Shown: positions 34,612-45,255, counted from the stretch's first letter. The stretch is 64,000 nucleotides of DNA from Mucilaginibacter sp. SG564 (GCF_013149275.1 NZ_JABGNA010000002.1:62001-126000); one strand, 5' to 3'. Program-made: numbers and translations. The notes: generated by a model not told the origin, from the letters alone.

Positions 34612-35601
34612 ATGAGTAAAATTCATGCTGCTATTACTGCTGTACATGGTTACGTTCCCGACTATATCCTGACCAACCAGGAGCTTGAAACATTGGTTGA
34701 TACCAATGATGAGTGGATCGTAAGCCGTACAGGCATTAAGGAGCGCCGTATACTTAAAGGCGAAGGCTTGGGTACATCTGATATGGCAGTTCCTGCAGTT
34801 AACGGGTTGTTAAAAAAACGGGGCATAAGCGCCGATGAGATCGATCTGGTTATTTTTTGCACAACTACTCCCGATATGCCTTTTCCAGCAACAGCAAATA
34901 TCCTGGCCAATAAAATTGGCGCGGTTAATGCCTGGGGCTTCGACTTACAGGCTGCCTGTTCTGGCTTTATTTATGGCCTTACTACAGGAGCCCAGTTTAT
35001 TGAAAGTGGTAAACATAAAAAGGTACTGGTAATAGGCGGCGATAAAATGTCCTCGATAGTAAATTACCAGGATCGTGCTACCTGCATCATTTTTGGCGAT
35101 GGCTGCGGCGCGGTATTGCTTGAGCCTAATACCGAAGGCTATGGTGTTTTAGACTCGATCCTTAAAAGCGATGGTTCCGGAGCTCAGTATCTGCACCAAA
35201 AAGCTGGTGGATCTGTAAAACCGGCGACCCACGAAACGGTGGAAGCCCGTGAACATTTTGCCTACCAGGAAGGTCCCGCGGTATTTAAATTCGCAGTAAC
35301 CAATATGGCCGATGTAGCTCACGAAGTAATGGAGCGTAATAGCCTGGGAGCAGATGACGTTGCCTGGCTGGTACCTCATCAGGCCAATAAGCGCATCATT
35401 GATGCCACAGCCAGCCGCACAGGCCTGAGCGCCGATAAAGTGATCATCAATATTGAACGTTATGGTAACACTACAAATGGTACAATACCATTATGTTTGT
35501 GGGAGTGGGAAAGCAAGTTCAAAAAAGGTGACAACCTTATTTTAGCAGCGTTTGGCGGTGGATTTACCTGGGGTTCAGTCTATTTAAAATGGGCTTACTA
35601 A
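34612..35601 (+). CDS. fabH: Beta-ketoacyl-ACP synthase III
   Basis: FabH (329 aa) starts fatty-acid synthesis by condensing acetyl-CoA or a branched acyl-CoA with malonyl-ACP. The catalytic triad is visible as Cys116 ([10 protein letters not shown]), His256 (VPHQANKRI) and Asn286 ([10 protein letters not shown]). The TGIKERRI segment near residue 40 is also typical. Last gene of the yceD-rpmF-plsX-fabH set; accB and accC follow on the same strand. Confidence 0.97.
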   Translation: MSKIHAAITAVHGYVPDYILTNQELETLVDTNDEWIVSRTGIKERRILKGEGLGTSDMAVPAVNGLLKKRGISADEIDLVIFCTTTPDMPFPATANILANKIGAVNAWGFDLQAACSGFIYGLTTGAQFIESGKHKKVLVIGGDKMSSIVNYQDRATCIIFGDGCGAVLLEPNTEGYGVLDSILKSDGSGAQYLHQKAGGSVKPATHETVEAREHFAYQEGPAVFKFAVTNMADVAHEVMERNSLGADDVAWLVPHQANKRIIDATASRTGLSADKVIINIERYGNTTNGTIPLCLWEWESKFKKGDNLILAAFGGGFTWGSVYLKWAY

Positions 35602-35778
35602 ACGCGCATATTAAAAAATAAAAACATCTGTTCATTTTAATATGTTACTATAATTTATAGTTAAATCATAAAAAAACATTTGCACATTTGCAGTCTGCAA
35701 TTTTGCATATTGCCAGTTTGCACATTATCAAATAACTTAGATAAACAAACTTTATCCAAAACCACTCAATCCCAAAGT

Positions 35779-36258
35779 ATGGATATTAAACAAATTCAGG
35801 ATCTTATTCGCTTTGTTTCAAAATCAGGCGTAAACGAAGTGTCAATTGAGCAAAAAGATTTTAAGATAACTATAAAAACCAACGAGGTTCAACCACAGGT
35901 TATCCATGCAAGCATCCCGGCGCAAACCGCCCCAGCGACATTACCTGTTGCTCCGGCAGCCCCGGCAGCGGCACCCGTGGCTACTCCTGCTGCCCCGGCA
36001 GCGGCCGATACCTCAAAGTATCTTACCATCAAATCGCCCATGATCGGCACCTTTTACCGCTCATCAAGTCCTGATAAACCGTTATTTGTAAATGTTGGCG
36101 ATGAAATAAAAACAGGCTCTGTTGTTTGTATTATCGAAGCCATGAAACTTTTCAACGAGATCGAATCTGAAATTTCAGGTCGCATTGTAAAAGTATTGGT
36201 TGACAATGCTTCACCGGTTGAATACGATCAGCCTTTATTTTTAGTAGAACCTATTTAG
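35779..36258 (+). CDS. accB: Biotin carboxyl carrier protein of acetyl-CoA carboxylase
   Basis: AccB (159 aa) carries the biotin that shuttles CO2 from AccC to the carboxyltransferase. The N-terminal domain begins MDIKQIQDLIRFVSKSG. An Ala/Pro-rich linker spans about residues 48-75, and the biotinyl domain ends the protein, with Lys123 in IEAMKLFNEIE as the biotin site. The ATG at 35779 is chosen over an upstream TTG at 35680, whose extension is built of repeat-like TTTGCACATT words. The fabH-accB gap is 177 nt. Confidence 0.95.
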   Translation: MDIKQIQDLIRFVSKSGVNEVSIEQKDFKITIKTNEVQPQVIHASIPAQTAPATLPVAPAAPAAAPVATPAAPAAADTSKYLTIKSPMIGTFYRSSSPDKPLFVNVGDEIKTGSVVCIIEAMKLFNEIESEISGRIVKVLVDNASPVEYDQPLFLVEPI

Positions 36259-36321
36259 TAGATTGCACCGATTATAAATTGATTTTACCGATAGCAATTG
36301 ATTGTATTGATTATAAAAATT

Positions 36322-36401
36322 AATCAGTGTAATCCGTTAAAAATAATCGGTGTAATCATAGAATAATCGGTGTAATCATAAAACAATCAGTGTAATCCTT
36401 A
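36322..36401 (+). repeat. Four tandem copies of an AATCrGTGTAATC motif
   Basis: The motif appears four times at spacings of 20-22 nt between accB and accC. The middle two units share TAATCGGTGTAATCATA exactly. Related words (ATCAGTGTAATC) occur just upstream of the pdxA start. Confidence 0.75.
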
Positions 36402-36409
36402 CAAAAAAG

Positions 36410-37744
36410 ATGTTTAAAAAAATATTAATAGCTAACCGGGGTGAAATAGCTTTACGTATTATCCGTACCTGTAAAGAGATGGGTATTAAAACCGTAGCTG
36501 TATATTCAACTGCCGACCGTGATAGCCTTCATGTACGTTTTGCTGATGAGGCTGTTTGTATAGGCCCACCGCCAAGCCGCGACTCTTACTTAAGTATTCC
36601 TAATATCATTTCGGCTGCCGAACTGACCAATGCCGATGCTATACATCCGGGCTACGGCTTTTTATCTGAAAACGCCAAGTTTTCGGCTATTTGTGCCGAT
36701 TATGGTATCAAATTTATTGGTGCCACTGCCGAGCAGATCAACCAGATGGGTGATAAGGCATCAGCTAAAGACACCATGAAAAAAGCCGGCGTACCTATCG
36801 TTCCGGGTTCCGAAGGCTTACTTAGCGATGTAAAACAAGGTATTGGCATAGCTAACAAAATAGGCTATCCTGTTATACTAAAAGCTACAGCCGGTGGCGG
36901 TGGCCGTGGTATGCGTATAGTTTGGAAAGATGAAGAATTTGAGAACGCCTGGGATTCGGCCCGTGCAGAGTCGGGTGCAGCTTTCGGTAACGACGGCTTA
37001 TATCTGGAAAAATATGTACAGGATCCGCGCCACATCGAAATACAGGTAGTGGGCGATCAATATGGTAAAGTATGCCACCTTTCTGAGCGCGATTGTTCCA
37101 TTCAACGTCGTCACCAGAAACTGGTTGAGGAGTCACCATCACCTTTCATGACCGAGAAACTGCGTAAAAAAATGGGTGAAGCTGCTATAAAAGGGGCTAA
37201 AGCTGTTAAATACGAAGGTGCCGGTACCGTAGAGTTTTTGGTTGATAAAGACCGTAACTTCTACTTTATGGAGATGAATACCCGTATCCAGGTAGAGCAC
37301 CCGGTTACCGAAGAGGTGATCAATTTTGATTTGATCAAAGAACAGATCAAGGTTGCTGCAGGTATCCCTATCTCTGGTAAAAACTACGAGCCAACCATGC
37401 ACGCCATAGAGTGCCGTATCAATGCCGAAGATCCGTTTAACGGTTTCCGCCCGTCACCTGGTAAAATAACCAATTTCCATTCACCAGGTGGTCATGGTGT
37501 GCGTATCGATACGCATGTGTACACCGGTTACGTGATCCCGCCAAACTATGATTCGATGATAGCCAAGGTGATCTGCGTAGCGCAAACCCGTGATGAAGCA
37601 TTGAGTACGATGGAGCGCGCACTGAGCGAATTTGTGATAGAAGGTGTAAAAACAACCATACCTTTCCATCTTAAATTATTGCAGGACCCTAACTTCCGTG
37701 CAGGTAATTTCACTACGAAGTTTATGGAAACCTTTGAATTTTAA
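36410..37744 (+). CDS. accC: Acetyl-CoA carboxylase, biotin carboxylase subunit
   Basis: AccC (444 aa) carboxylates the biotin on AccB using ATP and bicarbonate. It is an ATP-grasp enzyme: the N-terminal domain starts [19 protein letters not shown], the glycine loop reads [13 protein letters not shown], and the metal and substrate loops [15 protein letters not shown] and [15 protein letters not shown] are intact. It follows accB after 151 nt of tandem repeat. Length is normal. Confidence 0.97.
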   Translation: MFKKILIANRGEIALRIIRTCKEMGIKTVAVYSTADRDSLHVRFADEAVCIGPPPSRDSYLSIPNIISAAELTNADAIHPGYGFLSENAKFSAICADYGIKFIGATAEQINQMGDKASAKDTMKKAGVPIVPGSEGLLSDVKQGIGIANKIGYPVILKATAGGGGRGMRIVWKDEEFENAWDSARAESGAAFGNDGLYLEKYVQDPRHIEIQVVGDQYGKVCHLSERDCSIQRRHQKLVEESPSPFMTEKLRKKMGEAAIKGAKAVKYEGAGTVEFLVDKDRNFYFMEMNTRIQVEHPVTEEVINFDLIKEQIKVAAGIPISGKNYEPTMHAIECRINAEDPFNGFRPSPGKITNFHSPGGHGVRIDTHVYTGYVIPPNYDSMIAKVICVAQTRDEALSTMERALSEFVIEGVKTTIPFHLKLLQDPNFRAGNFTTKFMETFEF

Positions 37745-37818
37745 AATAAATTCAAACTATCTTCATACAATAAAACGTACTTAGCACAATAGCGTTTGTA
37801 CAGCGGTATTTATAAACC

Positions 37819-38682
37819 ATGAGCGATAACAAATTAATTAAGGCCATTAAAGACAAAGGCAAAACGATGGAGGCAGAAATGTCCTTCTTCGATCATTTGG
37901 AAGCGCTAAGGTGGCATTTGGTACGGGCGTCAATAGCTATTGTGATATTTACTGCTGTAGTATTTTACTTTTACGACTGGATTTTCGATACCGTGATCAT
38001 GGGCCCGGCCAGACCAACCTTCTGGACTTACCGTATGCTTTGTGAAATTGGTGCGGCTTTACACCGCTCCGGATTTTGTATCGATAAGATCAACATTCAG
38101 CTGATCAATACCGAAATGGCGGGGCAGTTTACGCTCCAGATCAATTCGGCACTTATTATTGGTATTACTTTGGGTGTGCCATACCTTATCTGGGAAATCT
38201 GGCGCTTTGTAAAACCAGCCCTGCATGAAAAAGAACGTAAAGCCGCTACCGGATTTGTTTTCTATGCCTGTATGCTGTTTCTTCTGGGTATTATGTTTGG
38301 ATATTATGTCATTACGCCCATGTCCATTAATTTTTTATCCGGATATACCGTAAGCACAAAAATTCAGAATTTATTCTCTATTGATTCCTACATATCGTCA
38401 GTTGCTACCTTAACGCTGGCAACCGGTGTGGTATTTCAATTGCCTATCCTGGTTTATATATTATCAAACCTTGGTGTTTTAACACCCAAGTTTATGCGCG
38501 AAACACGCAGGTATGCTATTGTGATCATCCTCATTATAGCGGCAGTAGTAACGCCTACACCTGATATGTTAACCATGACCGTAGTAAGTATCCCGCTGTT
38601 TGTACTGTATGAAGTAAGTATTATAGTAGCAGGTTTGGTTGAGAAAAGAAAACTGAAACGCCACGAAGAGGTAATGTCATAA
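37819..38682 (+). CDS. tatC: Sec-independent translocase subunit TatC
   Basis: TatC (287 aa) is the inner-membrane receptor for twin-arginine signal peptides. It has six membrane segments. The cytoplasmic N-terminal motif MSFFDHLEALRWHL and the conserved loop LIWEIWRFVKPALHEKERK are clear. The insert between the first two membrane segments (roughly 60-95) is longer than in E. coli, as is common in this phylum. No tatA gene is seen nearby. A terminator follows at 38709. Confidence 0.96.
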   Translation: MSDNKLIKAIKDKGKTMEAEMSFFDHLEALRWHLVRASIAIVIFTAVVFYFYDWIFDTVIMGPARPTFWTYRMLCEIGAALHRSGFCIDKINIQLINTEMAGQFTLQINSALIIGITLGVPYLIWEIWRFVKPALHEKERKAATGFVFYACMLFLLGIMFGYYVITPMSINFLSGYTVSTKIQNLFSIDSYISSVATLTLATGVVFQLPILVYILSNLGVLTPKFMRETRRYAIVIILIIAAVVTPTPDMLTMTVVSIPLFVLYEVSIIVAGLVEKRKLKRHEEVMS

Positions 38683-38708
38683 ATCAGATATATACACGAC
38701 ATATAGAA

Positions 38709-38737
38709 AAGCGGCCACTAAGTGACCGCTTTTTTTA
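38709..38737 (+). terminator. tatC terminator
   Basis: The stem AGCGG-CAC / GTG-CCGCT, with one mismatch and a 3-nt loop, is followed by TTTTTTT. Confidence 0.75.
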
Positions 38738-38827
38738 TTTAAAAACATGGTTTACATAAATTCGCTGTTTTACGACAAAAACAAACACAACTATCTTATT
38801 ATCAATAATATATAATCATGTTAACCC

Positions 38828-38860
38828 AAAAAAGTGTAAACCCATGTAAACCCACTTTTT
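38828..38860. repeat. GTGTAAACCC/GTGGGTTTACA repeat
   Basis: This 33-nt sequence is the reverse complement of 46351-46383 apart from one extra C. It sits in the 332-nt gap between tatC and rpiB; the rest of the gap holds TTTGCACATT words but no gene. Confidence 0.7.
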
Positions 38861-39014
38861 ACGCAAACAAAGTGCCTGTGCTGGCAAAATCCGCTTCCCT
38901 CCCGGAGAGCATTTGACCAGGGCTTATTGTAAAAACCGTACTATGTGAAATTGGCACATTTGCACAGCTAAATAATTTGCACATTTGTACATTAACTTAA
39001 TACTTATTTAACTG

Positions 39015-39449
39015 ATGAAAGAAGGGCTAAAGATTGCCATTGGTGCCGACCACGCCGGCTTTGATTATAAACAAGCTTTGCTGAACGCTGTATCAGCCGC
39101 CGAGATTAAAGATTTCGGCACCTACTCCAACGCCTCGGCAGATTACCCCGACTTTGCCCACCCCGTTGCTTCGGCCGTTGAAAGCGGCGAATTTGACCTT
39201 GGGATACTGGTTTGCGGCAGCGCCAACGGTGTAGCCATCACCGCCAATAAACATCAGGGCGTCCGCGCCGCCATTTGCTGGACAGTTGAGCTGGCCGAGC
39301 TGGCCCGCAAGCATAACGATGCTAATATTGTATGTATCCCTGCCCGCTTTATCAGCATTGAGGATGCCGGAAAAATTGTTGCCGCTTTTTTAAGTACAGA
39401 ATTTGAAGGCGGACGCCACGCTACCCGCGTGGGTAAAATTTCCTGCTAA
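39015..39449 (+). CDS. rpiB: Ribose 5-phosphate isomerase B
   Basis: RpiB (144 aa) interconverts ribose 5-phosphate and ribulose 5-phosphate. The N-terminal IGADHAGFDYKQAL and the catalytic cysteine in LVCGSANGVAITANK are diagnostic of the RpiB/LacAB fold, with RAAICW and HNDANIVCIPARFI also conserved. It is a normal-length single gene, followed by the M28 peptidase gene. Confidence 0.95.
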   Translation: MKEGLKIAIGADHAGFDYKQALLNAVSAAEIKDFGTYSNASADYPDFAHPVASAVESGEFDLGILVCGSANGVAITANKHQGVRAAICWTVELAELARKHNDANIVCIPARFISIEDAGKIVAAFLSTEFEGGRHATRVGKISC

Positions 39450-39549
39450 TTAAGGCAAAAGGACAAAGGCGAAAACTAAAAGATATAAGTCACACCTCAT
39501 TTTACTATGATCTATGAACCATTAAAATAAACTCTTTACAAACCTGAAC

Positions 39550-41127
39550 ATGAAAAAAATATACCTATGGGCCTTTTCATCGGCATTTGCCTTAAATGCC
39601 TGCGCTCAGCAACAACAAAATCCAACTATCGTAAAATATGCTAAGTTGATCACCGCCGAGGATGCCAGAAAGCACCTGAGCATCATAGCATCCGATGCTT
39701 TTGAAGGCCGTGAAACCGGTAAACCCGGCGCCGAGAAAGCAGCAAATTATATCGCGGCTGAATTTAAAAGGTTAGGTTTGCAAGCTCCTGTAAATGGGTC
39801 CTATTTCCTGGATGTACCGCTTACCGAAAACGCGCTAAAAGTAACCGACTTTACGGTTAACGGAAAAGCATTTACTTATACCAAAGATTTTTACCTTACC
39901 GGAACGTATCCGGATAATAACTTAACCGCCAATACTGTGGTTTTTGTGGGTTATGGAACCGATAGTGAAATCGGCTCGACAGATTTGACGGGAAAAATAT
40001 TGCTTTGGGTAAACGAGGACAAACCCGAAGCTGGCTCCACTCCCAATACAAGCTACCGGATGACAGCTGCCCGTAACAAAATCATTAAAAACCTGCAAAG
40101 CAAAAAACCTTTAGCCATACTGGCGGCTAATCCAAGCATCGCTGCTGCATTAAGTCGTTTCGGCAGCAGTATAGCAAGTGCGCGTTTAACCATTAAAAAG
40201 GATGATGCCCCATCGTCAAATACTAATGCCCCGGTAGTCAACGTCACAACCGAACTGGCCAATGAACTGGTAAAAGCAAGCGGTAAAACATATGATCAAT
40301 TAAAGACTGCTTCTGCAGAGGCTGCTACTCCTGCCTTATCGGTAAAAACCGATGTGGTTTTGAATTACCATACCGAAAAGAAAGATGTAAAAGCGGTTGA
40401 CGTACTGGGCTATATGCCAGGTACCGATCTGAAAGATGAGGTATTGGTATTTTCGGCTCACTATGATCATATTGGTTTAAACCGCGACCCAAATGCTAAA
40501 GATAAGGTAAATAACGGCGCCGACGATGATGGCTCTGGCACAACCGGAATTTTGGAAATTGCCCGCGCGTTTTCACAAGCCAAAAAGGATGGACACGGCC
40601 CGCGCCGCAGTATCCTTTTCTTAGGCAACGTGGGTGAAGAGAAGGGTTTATTGGGATCGGAGTATTACTCTGAGCACCCGGTTTTCCCATTGGCTAACAC
40701 CATTACCGATCTGAACATTGATATGATTGGTCGCGTGGGTGAAGAATATATCGGTAAACCTGATTCAGCTAATTATGTATATGCTATCGGTTCGGCTATG
40801 CTAAGTTCCCAACTGCATGAAATTGGAGAGAATGCCAATAATACCTACACCAAGCTGCACTTAGATTATAAATATGACGATCCCAAAGATCCAAACCGCT
40901 TTTACTATCGCAGCGACCATTACAACTTTGCCAAACATGGTGTCCCTATTATTTTCTACTTTAACGGGGTACATGCTGATTACCACCAGCCTGGTGATGA
41001 AGTAAGCAAGATCAACTTTCCATTACTGGCCAAGCGCGCGCAACTGGTATTTTATACCGGCTGGGATCTGGCAAACCGTGACAAACGCCCTGTTGTAGAT
41101 GGTAAGATATCTGAAGAAACCAGGTAA
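39550..41127 (+). CDS. Exported M28-family metallopeptidase
   Basis: The 525-residue zinc aminopeptidase carries a lipoprotein-like or cleaved signal sequence (SAFALNACAQ near residue 20). A PA-type insert precedes the peptidase domain. Zinc ligands of the M28 family are visible in SAHYDHIGL, NGADDDGSG, GNVGEEKGLLGS, NIDMIGRVG and GVHADYHQPGD. It is likely periplasmic or on the cell surface and releases N-terminal residues from peptides. The gene has its own terminator at 41153. Confidence 0.93.
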   Translation: MKKIYLWAFSSAFALNACAQQQQNPTIVKYAKLITAEDARKHLSIIASDAFEGRETGKPGAEKAANYIAAEFKRLGLQAPVNGSYFLDVPLTENALKVTDFTVNGKAFTYTKDFYLTGTYPDNNLTANTVVFVGYGTDSEIGSTDLTGKILLWVNEDKPEAGSTPNTSYRMTAARNKIIKNLQSKKPLAILAANPSIAAALSRFGSSIASARLTIKKDDAPSSNTNAPVVNVTTELANELVKASGKTYDQLKTASAEAATPALSVKTDVVLNYHTEKKDVKAVDVLGYMPGTDLKDEVLVFSAHYDHIGLNRDPNAKDKVNNGADDDGSGTTGILEIARAFSQAKKDGHGPRRSILFLGNVGEEKGLLGSEYYSEHPVFPLANTITDLNIDMIGRVGEEYIGKPDSANYVYAIGSAMLSSQLHEIGENANNTYTKLHLDYKYDDPKDPNRFYYRSDHYNFAKHGVPIIFYFNGVHADYHQPGDEVSKINFPLLAKRAQLVFYTGWDLANRDKRPVVDGKISEETR

Positions 41128-41152
41128 TAATCGAGTTCAAAAATCTAAATAT

Positions 41153-41178
41153 AGAGACGCAAATTTGCGTCTCTTTTT
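41153..41178 (+). terminator. Terminator after the M28 peptidase gene
   Basis: The arms AGAGACGCAAA and TTTGCGTCTCT are a perfect 11-bp palindrome, followed by TTTT. Confidence 0.8.
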
Positions 41179-41245
41179 GTTTTGTTAAAAACTTAATCAA
41201 CCTCTCAACAATCAACCAATATAAAAAAAAACTAAATTCGCATAT

Positions 41246-42637
41246 ATGGGAAGCACTGCGGAAGAGTTTTTGGTAGCCTCTGAAGAAAAGGCCTTTGATG
41301 TTGATCACCGCCGTATTATCAATAATAACATTGATAAATACAGTACTGCTGTTGAGCGCGGCCTTTCCCGCATTACCAATCTTGAAAATGCCAAACGCAA
41401 GGGCCACGTGATCAAGTGGAAGGTAATGGAGAACCTGGATAAATTTTTACCGGAGTTCGAAGCCAACTTTCAAAAACGCGGCGGCAAAGTGATCTGGGCC
41501 AATGATGCCGAAGAAGCTAATCGTGAGATTCTGAGCATTATCCGCAAAGCCAACGCCAAAACAGTTGTAAAATCAAAATCGATGGTTACCGAAGAAATTC
41601 ATTTAAATGAATTCCTGGAAAGTAACCAGATAGAATCTTTGGAAACCGATCTTGGCGAATACATTGTGCAGCTTCTGGGTCAAAAACCTTATCATATAGT
41701 TACCCCGGCTATGCACCTCAGTAAAGAGGACATTGCCAAACTGTTTCATGAACGTTTTGGTACCCCCATCGATGCCACCCCGGAACAGCTTACGTTAAAA
41801 GCACGGGAATTATTACGTGAAAAATACTTGCAGGCTGATATAGGCATTACAGGCGCAAACTTTTTACTGGCCGACACCGGCAGTATCGCTATTAGCGAAA
41901 ATGAGGGTAATGCACGCCTATGCACTACCTTTCCTAAAATACACATTGCCATTGTAGGTATCGAAAAGCTGATACCATCCATCGCCGATCTTGACTTGTT
42001 ATGGCCAATCCTATCGACGCATGGAACCGGGCAAAATCTCACCGTTTACAATACCATTTTAAGCGGCCCTCGCCAACCCAACGAAACCGACGGGCCTGAT
42101 GAAATGTATGTAATATTGTTGGATAACGGCCGTACCAACCTGCTGGCCCAAAAAGATCAGCGCCAGGGCTTATACTGCATCCGATGTGGAGCCTGTTTAA
42201 ACGTTTGCCCTATTTATAAAAATATTGGCGGCCATACCTATAATACCACCTATAGCGGCCCTATTGGCTCCATTATTACCCCGCATACCCGCGGCATGGA
42301 CGAGTTTAAGCATCTAAGCTACGCTTCCAGCTTATGCGGCCGTTGTACCGAAGTTTGCCCCGTTAAGATCGACATCCATAAAATGCTTTTGCTTAACCGG
42401 CGCGACGCGGTCAAAGAACACCTGGTTACCAATAGGGAACGCTGGGGCTGGAGCATATGGCAAAAGGGTATGCTCAAACGCAAACTCATGGATTTTTTTG
42501 GCGGTAAAATGAAGAACTATCTGCTCAAAACATTCTTCAAAAAAACCTGGGGGCACCTTCGGGACATGCCCAATGTTACCGAAAAATCATTCAGCAAGCA
42601 GTGGCAGGAAAAGAACCGTGTTCAGGACGACGAATAA
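41246..42637 (+). CDS. LutB-like iron-sulfur protein
   Basis: The 463-residue protein matches LutB, the iron-sulfur and LUD-domain subunit used with LutA and LutC in lactate oxidation. The LUD domain spans about residues 60-300 (VKSKSMVTEEIHLN, GITGANFLLADTGSI). Two 4Fe-4S motifs follow: CIRCGACLNVCPIYK and CGRCTEVCPVKIDIH. No lutA or lutC is present in the window, so I leave the symbol empty. It is followed by a dihydrofolate-reductase-fold gene after 25 nt. Confidence 0.9.
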   Translation: MGSTAEEFLVASEEKAFDVDHRRIINNNIDKYSTAVERGLSRITNLENAKRKGHVIKWKVMENLDKFLPEFEANFQKRGGKVIWANDAEEANREILSIIRKANAKTVVKSKSMVTEEIHLNEFLESNQIESLETDLGEYIVQLLGQKPYHIVTPAMHLSKEDIAKLFHERFGTPIDATPEQLTLKARELLREKYLQADIGITGANFLLADTGSIAISENEGNARLCTTFPKIHIAIVGIEKLIPSIADLDLLWPILSTHGTGQNLTVYNTILSGPRQPNETDGPDEMYVILLDNGRTNLLAQKDQRQGLYCIRCGACLNVCPIYKNIGGHTYNTTYSGPIGSIITPHTRGMDEFKHLSYASSLCGRCTEVCPVKIDIHKMLLLNRRDAVKEHLVTNRERWGWSIWQKGMLKRKLMDFFGGKMKNYLLKTFFKKTWGHLRDMPNVTEKSFSKQWQEKNRVQDDE

Positions 42638-42662
42638 ATCTGTACTACATTAAAAAACTATC

Positions 42663-43208
42663 ATGCGAAAAATAATTTTGAACCTGGCTTTAAGCCTCGA
42701 CGGATATATTGAAGGTCCCAATGGCGAGTACGACTGGTGCTTTGCTGATCAGGATTATGGCATGACCGAGTTTTTAAGTAGTACTGATGCCATATTTCTG
42801 GGACGAAAAAGCTATGAGATGCTCATGCGCGATAGTCCGGACGTATTTGCGGCAATTAAAATGTACGTTTTTTCCAATACCTTAACACATGTGGAGGGCA
42901 ATGCGGAGATTATCGCAGAAGTCGACTTTAAAACACGTATAGATGAGATCAGGCATCAACCCGGAGCAAATATCTGGTTGTTTGGCGGGGCCGACCTGGT
43001 ATCGGCATTTATAGTTCATAACATGATCAATGAACTATTACTTTCTGTACATCCGGTAATTTTAGGTGCGGGCAAACCACTTTTTAGCAATCTAAAAGAG
43101 CGCACAGAACTCACATTGCTCGGCAGCGAGCAGTTCAGCAGCGGATTGGTACAACTGAAATATACGCTCAAACCCAAGTTTGATATGGGTATGCTGAATA
43201 ATCTGTAG
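42663..43208 (+). CDS. RibD-C/DHFR-fold reductase-like protein
   Basis: The 181-residue protein belongs to the RibD C-terminal/dihydrofolate reductase-like family (YwjB/YyaP type). It is seen from the start MRKIILNLALSLDGYIEGPN, FLGRKSYEML, and GGADLVSAFIVHNMINELLL. It should bind NADPH; the natural substrate is unknown. It follows the LutB-like gene closely and ends 9 nt from the convergent DUF4153 gene. Confidence 0.9.
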   Translation: MRKIILNLALSLDGYIEGPNGEYDWCFADQDYGMTEFLSSTDAIFLGRKSYEMLMRDSPDVFAAIKMYVFSNTLTHVEGNAEIIAEVDFKTRIDEIRHQPGANIWLFGGADLVSAFIVHNMINELLLSVHPVILGAGKPLFSNLKERTELTLLGSEQFSSGLVQLKYTLKPKFDMGMLNNL

Positions 43209-43217
43209 AGAAAATCC

Positions 43218-45113
43218 CTATTTGATTTTGATCAGATAAGTTCCCGGCGCAAAATTAACATGCAATGTTTTCCCTCCTTGTGGATTATACTGTATACTTT
43301 CAGCCATAAAAGTCACCTGGTACTTAGCTGTTTCCTGATTAACTGCAAGCATAACACGAGGTAAATTGTACGTTTTAGGCATATAGCTTTCATTGGTACG
43401 CTGAAGATACTTTTCCATCTTCACAGAATCAGCTACCAGTTTACGCGCCAGTGCTTCCACGTCAAACCTGAAAACGTCATTACCAATTTTGATGATTCTT
43501 TCCTGGGTATCCGGATGGATCTCAGTGATCTTAGTTCCATTGTAATTATTGACAACCGTGTCTGCTGAATTGTCTGTAGCCAAGCTCAAGTCATATCCCT
43601 TTATCACCGTTATATCTTCATTTGATCTAAAAGTGTATCCGTTTACCGCAGTTACATTGTCTTCCTGTCCCCGATAATAGGGTTGAAAACGATGCAGCCC
43701 TAAATAGTTTTTGGCCCATTCCACCTTATCGCTGCGTAATTCATAACGATCACTTACAGAGCCATGGTAAAACTGGCTTTTCTTTTTGCCCAATGAATCA
43801 GTAACCAATGTAAGATCTTTATTAATATAAGGCTGAAGCGGTAGAATATCGTATTTAGATATAAAGTAATCCAGATTAGCTACCACATGGCTCCCATCAA
43901 TTTTGTTCACTTTATTGCTGTCAACCGGCATCAGCTTACCATCTTTAACCGCCTTATATTTTTCAAAAAACTTAATAATAATACGCCTTTGCGAATACAT
44001 ACTCACCGAAACCGCACTCTGGGGCCCATAAATAGCCAATAAGGTGAGTATGCATAATGAAACCGGGATCAGCTTAATGTTTTGCTTTTTGAACAGTAAA
44101 AAGTATACCGATATAAACAGTAACCAGCAAGCCAGCAGAATTAAAAAATATCGGTATTCTGTAACGCCATACTTAAATACCCTTGCACCTACTGCCACAA
44201 ATAGCAAGCCCAGTAATGGTATCAGCAAAAAGTAAAAGCTGCGCGAAAAGGTTTTAAGCCATTTGTTTTCAGCATGCTCACGTATCGGATAAACCAGTAA
44301 CAACGATAGGATACCAAATACCGCGTAACCTAAAATGAGGTTTGATACAAGACCTTTAGGCAGGTTCCATTGCACCAGGATCTTAATTTCATAAGCCAAT
44401 AAAATGATCAGGTAAACGGTTGCTAACGGAATCAGTACATATTGTGTGAATATTTTTAGTCCTTTCGGATAGCTGTGATCGCTGTCAAGTAAGCTGGTTT
44501 CAGCGGGCACGCCAGCCAGAAAGAATATAGTAGTAAATATACCGGCTATCCATACCCACAAAATGGCATAAGTATCGCTCTCAAACTTAAAGTTGAACAG
44601 AAAATTAGTTGCGCCTATAGCTGCGGCCAACCCCAGAAATAACACCAGGCCATACAGTACACTTGTTAAAAATCGCAAAAACAAGGTTTTATTAAACTGC
44701 CAGAAACCCTGTAGCTGTCCCTTTCCTGTAAAAGCGGCAAAAGCCACCAATAAATGAAAAGCCAGACTCATCAGAAAAAACCGAAGGTAATCAGCTTCAC
44801 GCACGGAAGGGTTGATGATCAGTATAAGGGATGCAGCAAATAAAGTGGCGCCCCATTTGATCAATCGCCGCCTGTTAACAGCTAAATCTAAACTTTTAGT
44901 ATATAGTGATGCAGATAAGCTCAATAGCAACCCTAAATTGGCTACCATTATCAATCTGATACACCAACCTTCGTTCAACCTGCTCAGTTGTTTCAACTCT
45001 ATCTCGGTGGTAGCAGCTATGGTGCCTACAAAGGCAAACAAAATTTCAAAAGGATAACGCTTTATGGTGTCTAGAGCACCCTGGGCAAGACTTTTTAACG
45101 ATGGAAATTTCAT
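43218..45113 (-). CDS. DUF4153 membrane protein
   Basis: The 631-residue protein has about 11-12 membrane segments in its first 370 residues, and a soluble C-terminal part of about 250 residues after the last one. That layout is typical of DUF4153 proteins in Bacteroidota. No enzymatic motif is recognised and its role is unknown. It lies alone, divergent from pdhB. Confidence 0.82.
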   Translation of the reverse strand: MKFPSLKSLAQGALDTIKRYPFEILFAFVGTIAATTEIELKQLSRLNEGWCIRLIMVANLGLLLSLSASLYTKSLDLAVNRRRLIKWGATLFAASLILIINPSVREADYLRFFLMSLAFHLLVAFAAFTGKGQLQGFWQFNKTLFLRFLTSVLYGLVLFLGLAAAIGATNFLFNFKFESDTYAILWVWIAGIFTTIFFLAGVPAETSLLDSDHSYPKGLKIFTQYVLIPLATVYLIILLAYEIKILVQWNLPKGLVSNLILGYAVFGILSLLLVYPIREHAENKWLKTFSRSFYFLLIPLLGLLFVAVGARVFKYGVTEYRYFLILLACWLLFISVYFLLFKKQNIKLIPVSLCILTLLAIYGPQSAVSVSMYSQRRIIIKFFEKYKAVKDGKLMPVDSNKVNKIDGSHVVANLDYFISKYDILPLQPYINKDLTLVTDSLGKKKSQFYHGSVSDRYELRSDKVEWAKNYLGLHRFQPYYRGQEDNVTAVNGYTFRSNEDITVIKGYDLSLATDNSADTVVNNYNGTKITEIHPDTQERIIKIGNDVFRFDVEALARKLVADSVKMEKYLQRTNESYMPKTYNLPRVMLAVNQETAKYQVTFMAESIQYNPQGGKTLHVNFAPGTYLIKIK

Positions 45114-45192
45114 TGGTACAAGGTTTATTTATCCAATGTACTGATTTTTGTAAAATATATGCGGTAAAACCTTATCTGTACCCCCTTAGGGA

Positions 45193-45222
45193 TTGCATTT
45201 TACACATTAGTGTTTATATTTG
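45193..45222 (+). promoter_or_regulatory. pdhB promoter
   Basis: TTG (45193-45195), a 19-nt spacer and TATATTTG (45215-45222) match the Bacteroidota consensus. Transcription should start near 45229, 27 nt before the ATG at 45256. Confidence 0.7.
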
Positions 45223-45255
45223 CGGTCGCAAAAAACATCATTTTATATAAATATA

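Noticed and set aside
36322..36401. Tandem motifs as a replication origin or plasmid iterons
   Set aside because: No initiator gene or DnaA-box cluster is nearby, and the site lies inside an acc gene pair.
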